Shown here: piece after piece, positions 48,801 through 59,298 of the stretch
How positions within the stretch are numbered: the first letter of the stretch is position 1
Layout of the letters: every line of letters starts with the position of its first letter
NCBI GenBank assembly: GCA_025331565.1
Contig: JAFREQ010000025.1
Span: 806,001 to 870,000 of the forward strand
Length of the DNA stretch: 64,000 nt
Origin: Holacanthus passer
Lineage: Eukaryota > Chordata > Actinopteri > Pomacanthidae
Direction: 5' to 3'
Notes under the pieces: generated by a model
Database searches by the model: none
Told to the model about the DNA's origin: nothing
Seen by the model: only the letters and a program-made list of their open reading frames with translations
Translations under genes and position numbers: made by a program

Positions 48801-51794
48801 TGTTTCCATGTGTCAGTATATTTAAGTCAGTATGAACATATTTGCATATCACCTGTAATATTGGCTCGATTGAGTGATTGGATCCTGCAGTAATAATTCA
48901 AATTTACCTCAACAATTCCTCCCTGTTCTACTCATTGTGTTGTTCAAATGTATCTTTTTCTAAATGGAGCTCTTTGATGTACCAAATTTTTATTTAAATA
49001 TTCATTTGCCATGCTTATTGTGGCTTCCCATCATCCATCTCTCTCTCTATGTCTGTGATTTTCATTTGATTATCAGCCAGATGTTGTTTTGTTACAGGTT
49101 GACTTGTATTCGTCTTTGCTTGTGCATGGTGTCCTTGAGTGTTCAAGATCGTCTTTCATTGGTATCGTTTTCTTTCTGACACACAGGCATTTCAAATCCA
49201 TCTTAAAAGTCTCCTCACTTTAAAAGGGTTACAATGGTTCAGTTACTTGTCTTTATTTGCACAGACCTTCGGAGTTTCGGTTTCACTTAGCCAGAAAGCA
49301 GGTTTTGACTTCACCACCACTTTACTGATGGTGACTGCTTAGGTTCAACGATGATACGGAAATGTCACCAAAAAAAAAGAAAAAAGAGATTAGGCTTGTT
49401 TTCATCCGGTTTGGAGAGAATAAACTAGACTAGGCAAAGTGTACTTGGCCATCTACGAGAGAAAAATGGAGAAAGGTCTGCAGAAATTTTTTTCCACTCT
49501 TGGACGGGAATCAGCTGATCAGTCATGTAAATTACATATTTGCCATGCCAGAACGTATTTGGAAAAGGTGCTTTGTGTTTCTATTAACCTTTTCTGACGT
49601 GACACTTAAAAATACACTGACGGAAACTGTTGTGGACGTCTTTCAGCTACTCTTTGAAACACTGATGATGGTCTGTGCAGGTCAACTTTCAGTGGGATTA
49701 AAGCCAAAGGAGTTTGCTGACGATGCCTGTTGGCCTGTCCTCCCCTTGTCCAGATCTGGGGCACAGCCAGTAGGACGAACATGTTTCATGTGTGTGTGTG
49801 TTTTTTCCTCAAAGCCTGAACTGTTTGGCGTGGGTCAGGCTAAAGGTGAAAGTGTGAAAGAGAAAGGAGGAGGTGAAAACAGCCTTGTTGTTAGTCCTGG
49901 ACGGGTCAAGGTGGAAGTATCACAAACAGGTTAACCTTGAAGTGACTTTGACTTTGGCAGAATTTAAAAGTGCTGCGGGATAAAGAGAAATTTTTTTTTT
50001 ATCATTATTGCTACTACAACACTTACCAAGCAGTTGATATAACACAATGCAGCGAGGAATTTCCTGTTGAACAATTGTAATAATACATTTAATGGCTTTG
50101 TCATTTGAAGATTGTCTCTTGTACCATGAAAACAAATACAATTCATATGGACATACTGATAAACATTTTGATTATTTGTGATGCAACCTCCTCCAAAAAT
50201 AAAACGCCTTTTTATTCAGCTCTTCAGATGTAGTTATTGCTGATGGGGCTGAATGCATTTTAGTTCTTCGTTCATTATTGTCATTGGATGTGTTGACGTC
50301 TAAAGTCATGTAAGGCTTTTCCTGTATGCACGGGAGCATCCTTTATTCATTACTGCATGACAAGTAAATTCTGGATGACAGGAGGAAGAGCTTGTTCCTT
50401 TCTGTTTTGTTTGAAAGTTTAAAACCCATTTATAAGAACATGGCCTTTCTTTAATAAAAACATATTCCTGTATAAATTCTAGTCCCAACAAATAAATCTC
50501 ATATCTATTCAACCCCATGCTTGAGCTGCCCAATATTGTTTTTTTATACCTGACCTTTCAATGTATTTACGTATGCGAACATACACTCACCACACATGAA
50601 TATAGAAGCAACAATACTCATGCTTGTCATTAAATTACTGTTACAAACTATTGTGGACATTTTTGTGTTGAAATAAAAAGGGAATAGACTTTTTTAATAT
50701 CCTCTGGTTTTGTGGTTGCTGTTGTCACAGGGTTTCTTCCTTTGGACCTTGGGGATCAACACACATACACACCATGATGCCTTGGCCGCTGCCCAGTGTT
50801 TCTTACAAAGTGAACCCTGCAGTGTTATTTTCAAGCTGTTTCCAGCCCTAATACCTCATTGTTTCTTTTCGTCTTTTCTTCTCAGTCTCCCTCTCTGTTG
50901 TGCTGAGCTCGTCTCGTCTGGACCCGAGATGTAATGCCACCAGCCTGATTATTGAGAGAATGTTGTAGGCCTAATTGTGTCCGTGTTATCAGCGTGCTGT
51001 AGTTGCGCAGACATGAAATAATAAATCTGTGTCTAGATTTTGTTTTTCTGACCACAACAGGGGGAAGATATGGAAGAAAATAAATAGCGAAAGAAGAAAA
51101 AGCCCCCGGAGCGTACAGATATACACATACAGTATTTTTTCCTAGCTGTCACCCAGGGTTTAAAAACACCTCGCTGTGGACAGAGTGAGGGACAGTGACA
51201 GACAGATAGGAAAAAGAATGGAAAAAAGGAGGAGTAAAGAAAGTGAATTGGAGAAAAGGGGGTGAAATGCTTGGCCACATGTCTGGTGGGAAATCCCCCA
51301 CTGAGCTGGGAGCCCTGCGCCCTGGTGCCTAGATGAAATGTCTTATCTGCCGGCGGCAGGACTCTGTCCTTTAAGTAGGGCTAGGGAAAACTCATTGTCC
51401 AGCCAGCCAGCATCTCAACTGATCCGTGTTCCCTTTGACCTTTACCACTGCTGCCACCGACACATGCCAAACTGTAGATTGTGTTAAATGTGAGCTTGCT
51501 CATTTACGCAGCATCTAACTCGTATGTGTTTGTTGCGTGCAAACCTCATTTCCTTGCGCAGCTGTGTTGTTCATAGGTCATGTGTGCATCATAAGGGAAC
51601 GGGTGAGACGTGTGACATTTGGATCTACCTGTCTGCAGACTGTCTTTTACCCATTCTTGTGCTATCTTTTCTCACAACTAATCTACCAGCCCCTAATGAG
51701 CAGGAAATTAAGTTGTAACGTGGCTATCATACAGCATGATATGCACTAATTGCTCAGATTGTATCTATTATTTTTACAAAGAGCAGCAGGGTGC
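48801..51794. other. Unique non-coding DNA
   Basis: About 3 kb with no supported exon. A 144-residue open frame at 49500-49934 was examined closely; it lacks a domain, and its tail is low complexity. T or A runs lie at 49369-49378 and 49991-50000. Confidence 0.55.
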
Positions 51795-51860
51795 TCTAGT
51801 AATTTTCATTAATTACACACAAAGAAGGAGTAATTAGATTTTTCATTACTCCATAACTTT
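51795..51860. promoter_or_regulatory. Cluster of homeodomain-like sites with an inverted repeat
   Basis: Within about 65 bp there are GTAATTTTCATTAATTAC (51799-51816), GTAATTAG (51830-51837) and CATTACTCC (51844-51852). GGAGTAAT (51827-51834) and ATTACTCC (51845-51852) form an 8-bp inverted repeat with a 10-nt spacer. This arrangement fits a homeodomain-type binding cluster, but no conservation data are available. Confidence 0.35.
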
Positions 51861-54605
51861 TTGTCTATGACTTTTGGGGAGTGTGTCTTAATATGTTTTG
51901 ATTCATTACCTCTCGAGAACACTGTTGTAGACATTATATGAAAATGTTGAATTTACTTCTCCCTCAAGAATGGCCTCGCAAGCCCTCTGTTCTCTCACAA
52001 TCACACCGTCAGGTGTCGACAATGTTTTCTGGCATATCTCTTCCCCCACAAGCCATTGTCTGTTTTGTCATATGTTCTTCATCACCTTGAATTAGCAAGA
52101 AAGGACAAAGGAGTAAGAGGCTTCTGTACAAAATCATTTTATTCCAAACAGTAAAACAAGCAGTTTTAACATCATCGCTCTCTGACAAAGTAACAAGATA
52201 ATTAAAATAATCAAATCAGCATTTAGACAGAGGTGGAGGGATTTCTTTCTATGTACACTCCTATTATAGTCTGGGTTGTTTCATTTTTGCTTCTCCTTAA
52301 AATACAGATTCAAAATAAGCTGATGGCAACATATGTGCCCTTGTTTAAACATGCAGTGCTGCTATGAGTCATTCAAATGAATATGGTATCATGAAGGGAA
52401 GCATTTAGATGTGAAGCTTTGGATGACTTTCATACTGGCCATCTTTAAAAAAGCATGCTAATCTCACGCTGTGATGAATTACAGCGAAACAAGTGCAGCA
52501 TCTTTTCTTGCTTCTGTTCTTTCTAATTGCACCTCTTCATCACACAACCCTGTAAGAGATGATAGCTTGGAAACCATTGTTTAGAAGATGTGTCTGAGAG
52601 GGGGAGAGGCAGCGAGGCCGGCCGAATGGAAGAAACCGTAGCAATCAGCTATCTCTGAGCTCGAGCTTCCAGGCCAGACACGTCGTCGCCATGCGGTTTT
52701 CCAGTAAGCTGACAAAGAAGCTGAATAATGTATCTATCAGTCTGCCTGAGTGTGCCGAGCACTGGGCACTGAGTAAGCTGCCAGCTTGTTATAGGCTCAT
52801 TACAGGTGAAGATGACATGTGGAGGTGCAGCCGCCTTGGCATTGTCTCCCTGCCCTGCCCTCGATGGAAGGCGCAGCACTCTGTCACTCCCCGTGGCACC
52901 GAGAAAAGGGAGACAGAGGTGATAGAGGAGGAGGGAATGAGCCTCAATGCTCCCCTAACCCCCCAAAATGAAATTGACAGGCTTGCTGAAGTAATTGCTC
53001 CCAGCACTATTTTCTTTGGCAGGAAATACTGTTATCGACAAATAGGGGATTCAATAAGCGGCAGGAGATGAGGCTCTGGGCTGTGGTCAAAAGGCTGTGT
53101 CTGTCCTCTACTGTAGAGGTTGCAGTGTCTCCTGATGCTCTATCTCGCCGCCCTGCCCTTTCTCCTCCATCCTCCCTCTGTCTCTTTTTGTATCTAACCC
53201 CTACGTTTTCATCTCCCCCTGCTCTTTTTCGCGTTTTACATCTTAACTACCTCATCACACGCTCCTCACACAGCACCGCACTTTCCCCCTCGCTCCCATC
53301 TCTAGGGTCTCTTTTTGACCATTTTCTTCTGTTGACCATTTTTGTGAGCCTGAAGGGAAAAAAAACTTTATTGCCCAGTAGCTGGCAGGTAATGCCCCCC
53401 TCCCTGTAATCCTCAGATTGTTTCTCTGCTGCCAGTGTGGTGGTGTAATGTTGATATTATCCCAAAGGATTCCATTGATTTGGGCCAGGGTCATGAAAAA
53501 GCAGTTTATGGTCAGTGTCTTTGGTTTCCAGAGGTCAGAGCATGCGGTGAAACCAGAGCTCTAGCTTTTCTGGACATAGTGGTTCGCCTGCTGGGAACTA
53601 CTGAGAGGTAAGAAGATAAATAAAAAGTGGGTGATGTGTTTCCCTCTCGCTGCCCTATGTATTATTGAGAAAGCAATGTTCTGAAAGTACAGCTGCCTAA
53701 TCAGCCATATCCAAAAATGGAAGCACAGTGATGTAAGAAGCGTATTTACATTTGAAACTCGTGGAGAATATTCTCTGCTTGTTATGTCTGATTTCTTTGC
53801 CAAATGTGCATATATTTACTGTTGAATGCTAAAGTTTTATCAGCGGCATCTAAGTTTTAGTTAATTTTGAACTTCTTACTCGCGCATGCACGCAGCCGCT
53901 GGACAAAGCCGCTGAGTACATTTCATTAAGCTCCAGCACCGGCGAAGTCGAGCCGCGGCCAAATGGCAGGCGATTGGTCTTCAGACTTGCGTGAATCCCA
54001 CCGCTGTGGCTTTAATACATCTCACCTGCCATTATCTTTCAAGCTTTATTCAGCACAGTGCTGACATATCGCCTCTCCACTGTCTACCCAGCTCGGTTGT
54101 TTCAGCATTTGTTATTCATCTAAACTGAGCGGCTGCAGACAGCGGAGTGTTTTGAAAAGCCGAGGCTTCTCTACAGCAAAGAGAGTTTTTGGTTTGACTG
54201 TTGGGGCGAGTGCAACAGTCAAACATAATATTTTTAGGGGACAAGCAGCATATTACACTGTATACCAATACTAATTGTTGTTAATCATTTCCTGCCTTTT
54301 GGGGGACGAGCTTACTGTATGTTCATGCAATCCTGCCGTGATTGGACACTTGTGATGCATTTATCCAGTCGGCCGTTCTGGGTTCTGGTCCCAGGTCTTT
54401 GGTAGATCCCTGTCCAGGGAGCGCCGGCCCTACTGCATAATGAGGACTGTAGTTTTAACCTCCTCCTCAACAGGGACGGATCCCCTCTCGAGGATCTATA
54501 GGCCTATTAGCGTTTTAAATTAATGAGCACTTTCATGTCCGGTGCTGAAAGGGACATCTGTGCAGCTGCCTAATGGTCCAGATACGGTTTAGATACAAGT
54601 TCAGT
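51861..54605. other. Unique non-coding DNA
   Basis: No gene or mobile element recognised. A less AT-rich stretch at 52570-53110 and a CpG-richer patch at 53880-53970 (GGCGAAGTCGAGCCGCGGCC) stand out by composition only. Pyrimidine-rich sequence at 53150-53330 gives a Leu/Ser-rich frame that is not a gene. Confidence 0.5.
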
Positions 54606-54613
54606 GTCTAGAC
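54606..54613. repeat. Left 8-bp target-site duplication
   Basis: GTCTAGAC immediately precedes the hAT-type element and is repeated exactly at 54819-54826. Confidence 0.85.
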
Positions 54614-54818
54614 CGGTAGTCCCCAAAATCTTTTACACCACATACTGGTTTTAGATTGACAATGCTTATCACAACTGAAATAAAGGTTAGGCTTTAAATA
54701 TGTCTAACATAATAAGACATTAGGATTCTAATCTCCACTTTTTAGCTTTGAAGAAATTTGTAAGGGTTCATTTTTGTTGACCTACTCAGTGTCCCCAGCA
54801 TGGTGGTTGGGATCATTG
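54614..54818. mobile_element. Non-autonomous hAT-type DNA transposon
   Basis: A 205-bp element begins CGGTAGTCCCCAAAATC and ends GGTTGGGATCATTG. The reverse complement of the end, CAATGATCCCAACC, aligns with the start as a degraded terminal inverted repeat of the form CAGTGGTCCCCAAC, typical of hAT elements. It is flanked by exact 8-bp duplications, the expected hAT target-site length. The text after the left end (TTTTACACCACATACTGG) resembles the common 'gcaccacggaccgg' hAT repeats of vertebrates. There is no transposase, so it must have been mobilised in trans. Confidence 0.8.
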
Positions 54819-54826
54819 GTCTAGAC
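54819..54826. repeat. Right 8-bp target-site duplication
   Basis: GTCTAGAC, identical to the copy at 54606-54613. The octamer is itself palindromic. Confidence 0.85.
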
Positions 54827-56939
54827 ACAGTATGTCCAGTTAATTGCATGTGTTGGCATATTATTATACTTTATTTTACAGGACAGATTTTATGTAGTCG
54901 TTGGACATAGTTTGAATGACATCAAATGACTTTCCTTTAAATGGGAAGACTCTTTTGTTGTTTTGTGTAAGACTTACCTGTTAAGCATATTTTTCTATTT
55001 CTTATTATTTATATCTTAGTTTTTTGTGTTTCTTTTTATTCTTTATAATTTTGAATCTTATCATCATCGTCAATCAACGGAAAATTATTTTTAGCATTAG
55101 CCAAAGTTTCAAGAAGAATCTTTGTCTCCTGTCTCTGGCCAGATGTTAAAAAAAGCACCCTTAAAATAGACTGAGCCAACTGCTGAGCCTAAACCATAAT
55201 TTCGTCATGCCTGGATTGGCTGATTATCATATCATGACATTAATTCAGGAATGTTTTCATATGTCTTTTTTTTTTTTAGACATCTTTATGAGTAACCCTT
55301 GGAGGCATACCTTGGTTGCACATACCCTATTTGAGAACCCTTTTTAGTGAAACAACGGGAGATTAAAAATGCTAATTACTTGAGCTGTGTACATAATAAA
55401 GTTAATAAAGTAGAGATTGTGGCTCCACAATTCAGAGTCTAAAGAAAGAAATTGTGCGCTCCAGCAGCCGCAGGGAAACGCACACACACACAGTCACAGT
55501 TCATTGACTATTTAGGAGAAAATTCATGAGTACATTTTTCAAAAGTGAGTCAAACACGAATGACATGAACTTTTCTTAGAGCGCTGATTTCAAGAGTCTG
55601 TTTCAAAAAATAAGCGCTGCCACTCAGGGATTAAAAGCATTGATTTTTTTTAAAGTACCTAAACAAGCTGAAAAATGTAATGGTTATGGTTGTAGCTACT
55701 ATAAAGATACTTGTACATCACTGTCTAAGTTGAACCTTGCCAACTCAAAGTCCCAACATTTCGCCTTGGGGTTTTATTAAGTATCTATTTTTCTCCTCTT
55801 CTCTGTCTAATTGAACTTTCACATGCTGTATATCTGGTTTCATCATTTTCATTATTTTTTATTTTTAGTTCTGCCGTTCACAGTTAATAATAATAAAAGA
55901 AAATTGTGTTCAGAAAAGTGCAACAAAGAGTCCTGTGGTAGGTAATAGTTGAAAAATCTAGATGGTAATGAGGAGGATTCTTACCGCTCCCCATGGCCTG
56001 ATAACTACCTTCAGTCAGATAAAAGCTAAGTCACTCCTCCACATTCACCCAGAATGATGAATGGCGGAAGTGTTTGTATAGATCATGCTGAAAAAGACGG
56101 AATAACGACTGAAGCACAGGAAATGGATTTACTACAAATCAATCAGTAGTTTACAATCACACTTTAGTTTGGAAAAGTAGACCCTTAAGTGTCAAGAGCT
56201 GATGGGATAAAATGAGAATAGAAAAAATAATAATGGTTCATCTTTGCATAACAGAATGGTGGAATCAAATTCTGTGTAATGGCGTTAGTAGATCCTTGAA
56301 TGCTTGGTTGCGTGTGCTGACATTTACACCTTAAATACAAACAATGCAAATTTGATCGTGGTTGTGGAAGAGGCGCCACTTCTGCTTGGTTTTGGCAGCG
56401 ATGACGCAGGTTGAGGAATGCGATTTTACGTCAGCTTTTATCAAATAAATACTTCTTGTCAATCAAACTACAAACTCAGTTTACACCTAAAGCACAGACT
56501 TTTCGGTAGCATGCTGTTTTTAGGCTGCCGCTGATTTTTCCAACAAAAAAAACCCAAACCAAAAACGTATTCTTTCATGTTGACTGTGCATTGTAGGAGA
56601 GCAGCAGGCCTCTCTTTTCCCCAGATAAATGAGCTAGCTTATTACTTCCCAAACTGCCTATTAGCACAGCTCACTTTGTGGGGAACCAGCCGTCCAGGGA
56701 TGAACACAGCGGTGATGATTTCGTCTGGCTGTCTGGTTCAGACGTATGTGATATTGTTCCTGCAGCGGGTTTTCTAACGTTGTTCTGTGCCGTACCTTGA
56801 CTCAGCCCCCACATGAAATGTACAGTAGCTAATTTTGACAACAGAACCTGAAAATGACTAACGCAGATTTGCTCTCGGAGCTCGTACTGGGAGCAGAGAT
56901 AATGTAGTAAAATTTGTCAATTTGCATGCAGAGCTTTTT
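54827..56939. other. Unique AT-rich non-coding DNA
   Basis: No exon, RNA gene or clear mobile element. T runs lie at 55266-55278 and 55642-55650; a short CA run at 55482-55491. Confidence 0.55.
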
Positions 56940-57340
56940 TACAGCCCCAATTCCAAAAAAAAGTTGGGATGCTCTGTAAAACATATACTCACTTGAAAAT
57001 GGTCCAAAGACAATATATTTCATGTTTGACCTCATCAACTTTTTTGATTTTTGTAAATATCTGCTTATTCTGGATTTGATGGCAGCAACATGTTTCCAAC
57101 AAGTTGGGACAGGAGCAACAAAAGACTGTGAAAGTTGTGGACTGATCCAAAAACACCTGTTTGGATCAGTCCACAGGTAAACAGGTTCATTGGTAACAGG
57201 TGATAGTATCGTGATTGGGTATGAAAGGTTCATCCTGGAAAGACTCAGTCGTTCACCAGCAAGGATGGAGAGAGGTTCAACACTTTGTCAAACACGTGAT
57301 TGTATAAAGGAGATTACTACATGGGCTCGGGAGCATTTGT
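56940..57340 (-). mobile_element. Tc1/mariner-like transposon, copy C
   Basis: It lies in the orientation opposite to copies A and B. A TA dinucleotide (56940-56941) precedes CAGCCCCAATTCC, then AAGTTGGGATGCTCTGTAAA, as expected for Tc1/mariner insertion at TA. It continues with CAACAAGTTGGGACAGGAGC (about 57097-57116), the perfect hairpin at 57137-57174, GGTGATAGTATCGTGATTGG, and the words TGTATAAAGGAGATTACTAC and ATGGGCTCGGGAGCA (to about 57335). That last part goes further into the element than the other copies before homology fades. The minus-strand frame 56829-57233 is repeat-encoded and unrelated to transposase. Confidence 0.8.
57137..57174. repeat. Perfect 15-bp-stem hairpin in transposon copy C
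   Basis: GTGGACTGATCCAAA pairs with TTTGGATCAGTCCAC, with an 8-nt loop AACACCTG. It is the inverted counterpart of the structure in copies A and B. Confidence 0.95.
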
Positions 57341-58147
57341 TGAATCATTGACAGGGTTGTATTTGTGTTGTTTGCTGGACTGCATGGAAACAATGGACCG
57401 ACAATGGCTTCAATCAATCTCTAACTTTGGGATCAAGCTGTAGCTCGGTGTAATGCACAATGTTACCTTCGCCGTGTGCTGGTAGAATGAGTGTGTAAAT
57501 GTGTGTTCTCCTGCTGTGGTGCGAGTGCGTGTATTGCTGCCAGTAGGTAGACTCATTGTGTAAGCATCAGTGTAGCAACATGTCCCTCGAGCCCTCTGTG
57601 GAGATTATACACAAGAATCCATTTACTTCAAGCGGGAGCTGCTGCAGATAGCATGTGGAGCCTGTGTTTGGCTCTCAGTGAGTGTAGTCCATCATTAGAG
57701 TATTGGCTGATTGAGAAAAAAAAAGAGAAATTGGCCAACACATCTCCAGACACTCACTCATCGTTTTTTTCCCCCCTCTAAAACACAGAAGTTTTTTTTA
57801 TCAGCTTTAATCACCAGTACATTTGTGAGAATCCAAATTTTTGAATCAAAACAAGTCTCAACAACTACACCCACTGAGAACAGATGATCCTCGTTCAGCA
57901 GTATGAAGTCATGGTGCTGTTTCGTCTGTTCTTGAAGATGTGATTTATTGTGACAGGATTTCTTTTTGGCCTGTAATTGTTCATTAACCTTTCCACAGTG
58001 TGTATCCAAGATGTATAATAATGCAAATAATAAATGGATGGCCAAATTTCTTTTGTTATTGATTACCATTATTTTTGATCACATTACCATAAGTGTCGAG
58101 TGTATGATGATAATTTAATAACTGTCCTTTTGATATTTCGTTTTCAG
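57341..58147 (+). other. Intron sequence upstream of the formin exon
   Basis: AT-rich non-coding DNA leading to a splice acceptor. The last 25 bases (GTCCTTTTGATATTTCGTTTTCAG) form a good polypyrimidine tract and AG at 58146-58147. A possible branch-point region, TTTAATAACTG, lies about 30 bases upstream of the AG. The frame at 57758-58069 on the opposite strand shows no family. Confidence 0.7.
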
Positions 58148-58287
58148 GGTGGACTAAGAAACAGCAAGCATGAGTGTACACTTTCCTCCCAGGAATACGT
58201 CCATGAGCTGCGTTCCGGCATCACAGAAGAAAAGCTGCTCAATTGCCTGGAGTCTCTCAGAGTGTCTCTCACCAGTAACCCTGTCAG
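58148..58287 (+). CDS. diaph3: Internal exon of a diaphanous-related formin (DIAPH3-like), start of FH3/DID region
   Basis: A 140-nt exon starting in phase 0 and ending after two bases of a codon. It encodes 46 complete residues, including LSSQEYVHELRSG and LNCLESLRVSLTSNPV. The motif ESLRVSLTSNPV is the signature of the first helices of the armadillo-like FH3/diaphanous inhibitory domain in mDia formins, which normally continues Ser-Trp-Val. The trailing AG would give that Ser with the next exon. Diaphanous formins nucleate and elongate unbranched actin filaments under Rho control, and this domain binds the C-terminal DAD for autoinhibition. The boundaries are set by the TTTTCAG acceptor and the CAG|GTTAGT donor. 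DIAPH3 is preferred over DIAPH2, which I recall as diverging at 'SQEYVHELRSG'. The paralogue assignment is from memory; the family assignment is firm. No neighbouring exon was found. Confidence 0.88.
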
Positions 58288-59169
58288 GTTAGTTACTCCG
58301 GCTTTTTTCACACACTGCAAACTGTGCCTCCTACCTGAGAGTTTTTTGAATGATATTCGCAAATTCCACAGCTCAAAGCACTTGCTTGAGTGTCTTATTA
58401 TTGGCACAATGATAGAAGGTTGGTCAAAATGAAAAAAGAGGTCTCACGCTGAATTGCTCCTCCTTGTGCTCGCAACTTTTAAAAAAAAGACACTATGAAG
58501 TGTCATGATGCCGATCTCTGCTGTGAAGGATCAATTGTTTCTATGGTTTTAAATTTTACAGTCCCACAAGAATTAGGATAGACATCGCTCTGTCGCTGTG
58601 TTTGGTAGCTTATCCACAAAGTTTGTGTGTGAAAGTATTCTTTTGAACAAAGCGCAGGCACACACAACAGACCTGCACAGCTGGAAATACTGCACTATGT
58701 TCTCGCCAGTGATCGCAGACAATAACATTTGCCATTCGTGCTTAATGCAGTTTTGTCAGTGTTCTGAGTTTTTTGCAAGAAAATTATGGGATTTACTCAT
58801 TCTGTCTGATTAAAAAAAGTGAGAAGGACCAGAATGATGAATGTTTGAAAAGGAATCGTGACTGATTTTACAAAGCCATATTTTCTATGTTAAGGCAATG
58901 TTATCAAAATTCAAGCCATTTACTTTAAAATGAAAACTTTTTTCTTTGATCCTGATTCACTTTCCAAAAATACGTCCTGAAATGTGTCTTACGTGTGTGC
59001 ATGAACCAGAAACTACTTTATCACTTCATGCTGACTGCACTGAAGAATCACTTATCTGTGTTTGTGGTCGAGCACAACAAGCCAACACATCAATGCATAA
59101 ACTGAGTGATTAATTGCAAGGACAAGCACCACGTGTATTTATTTTTCTGTTGAGCAGGTTTTGCATATT
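58288..59169 (+). other. Intron sequence downstream of the formin exon
   Basis: It begins with the strong donor GTTAGT at 58288-58293. The open frame runs on to 58432 beyond the donor, but residues after NPV lose all family resemblance, confirming that the intron starts here. No further exon was seen. Confidence 0.75.
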
Positions 59170-59170
59170 A

Positions 59171-59205
<35 letters not shown>

Positions 59206-59206
59206 G
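59170..59206. repeat. ATT trinucleotide microsatellite
   Basis: A clean (ATT)n array of about 12 units within the formin intron. Confidence 0.95.
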
Positions 59207-59219
59207 TTACAAATTTTAA

Positions 59220-59298
59220 TGGAACGTTTTGACCGCCATCCATCTTGCGAATATCTGGATAGGTGTAGCTGTACCTAATAAACTAGCTACTCATTGGA
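59220..59298 (+). repeat. Possible dispersed-repeat end fragment
   Basis: ATATCTGGATAGGTGTAGC, then TGTACCTAATAAACTAGCTA resembles the terminal 'GGTGTACCTAATAAAGTGGC' motif found at the ends of abundant teleost dispersed repeats. It directly follows the ATT array. No second end was located, so class and limits are uncertain. Confidence 0.38.

Noticed and set aside
48626..48835. Frame with similarity to another frame in the window (56829-57233, minus)
   Set aside because: The similarity is real but arises because both lie in copies of the same Tc1/mariner-like repeat; the frame is not transposase and includes the non-coding hairpin.
49500..49934. 144-residue open frame as a possible exon or small gene
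   Set aside because: No family resemblance, Cys/Val low-complexity from a TG tract in the middle, no consistent splice boundaries.
58288..58432. Extension of the formin coding region beyond the donor
   Set aside because: The open frame continues, but family resemblance stops exactly at the GTTAGT donor.
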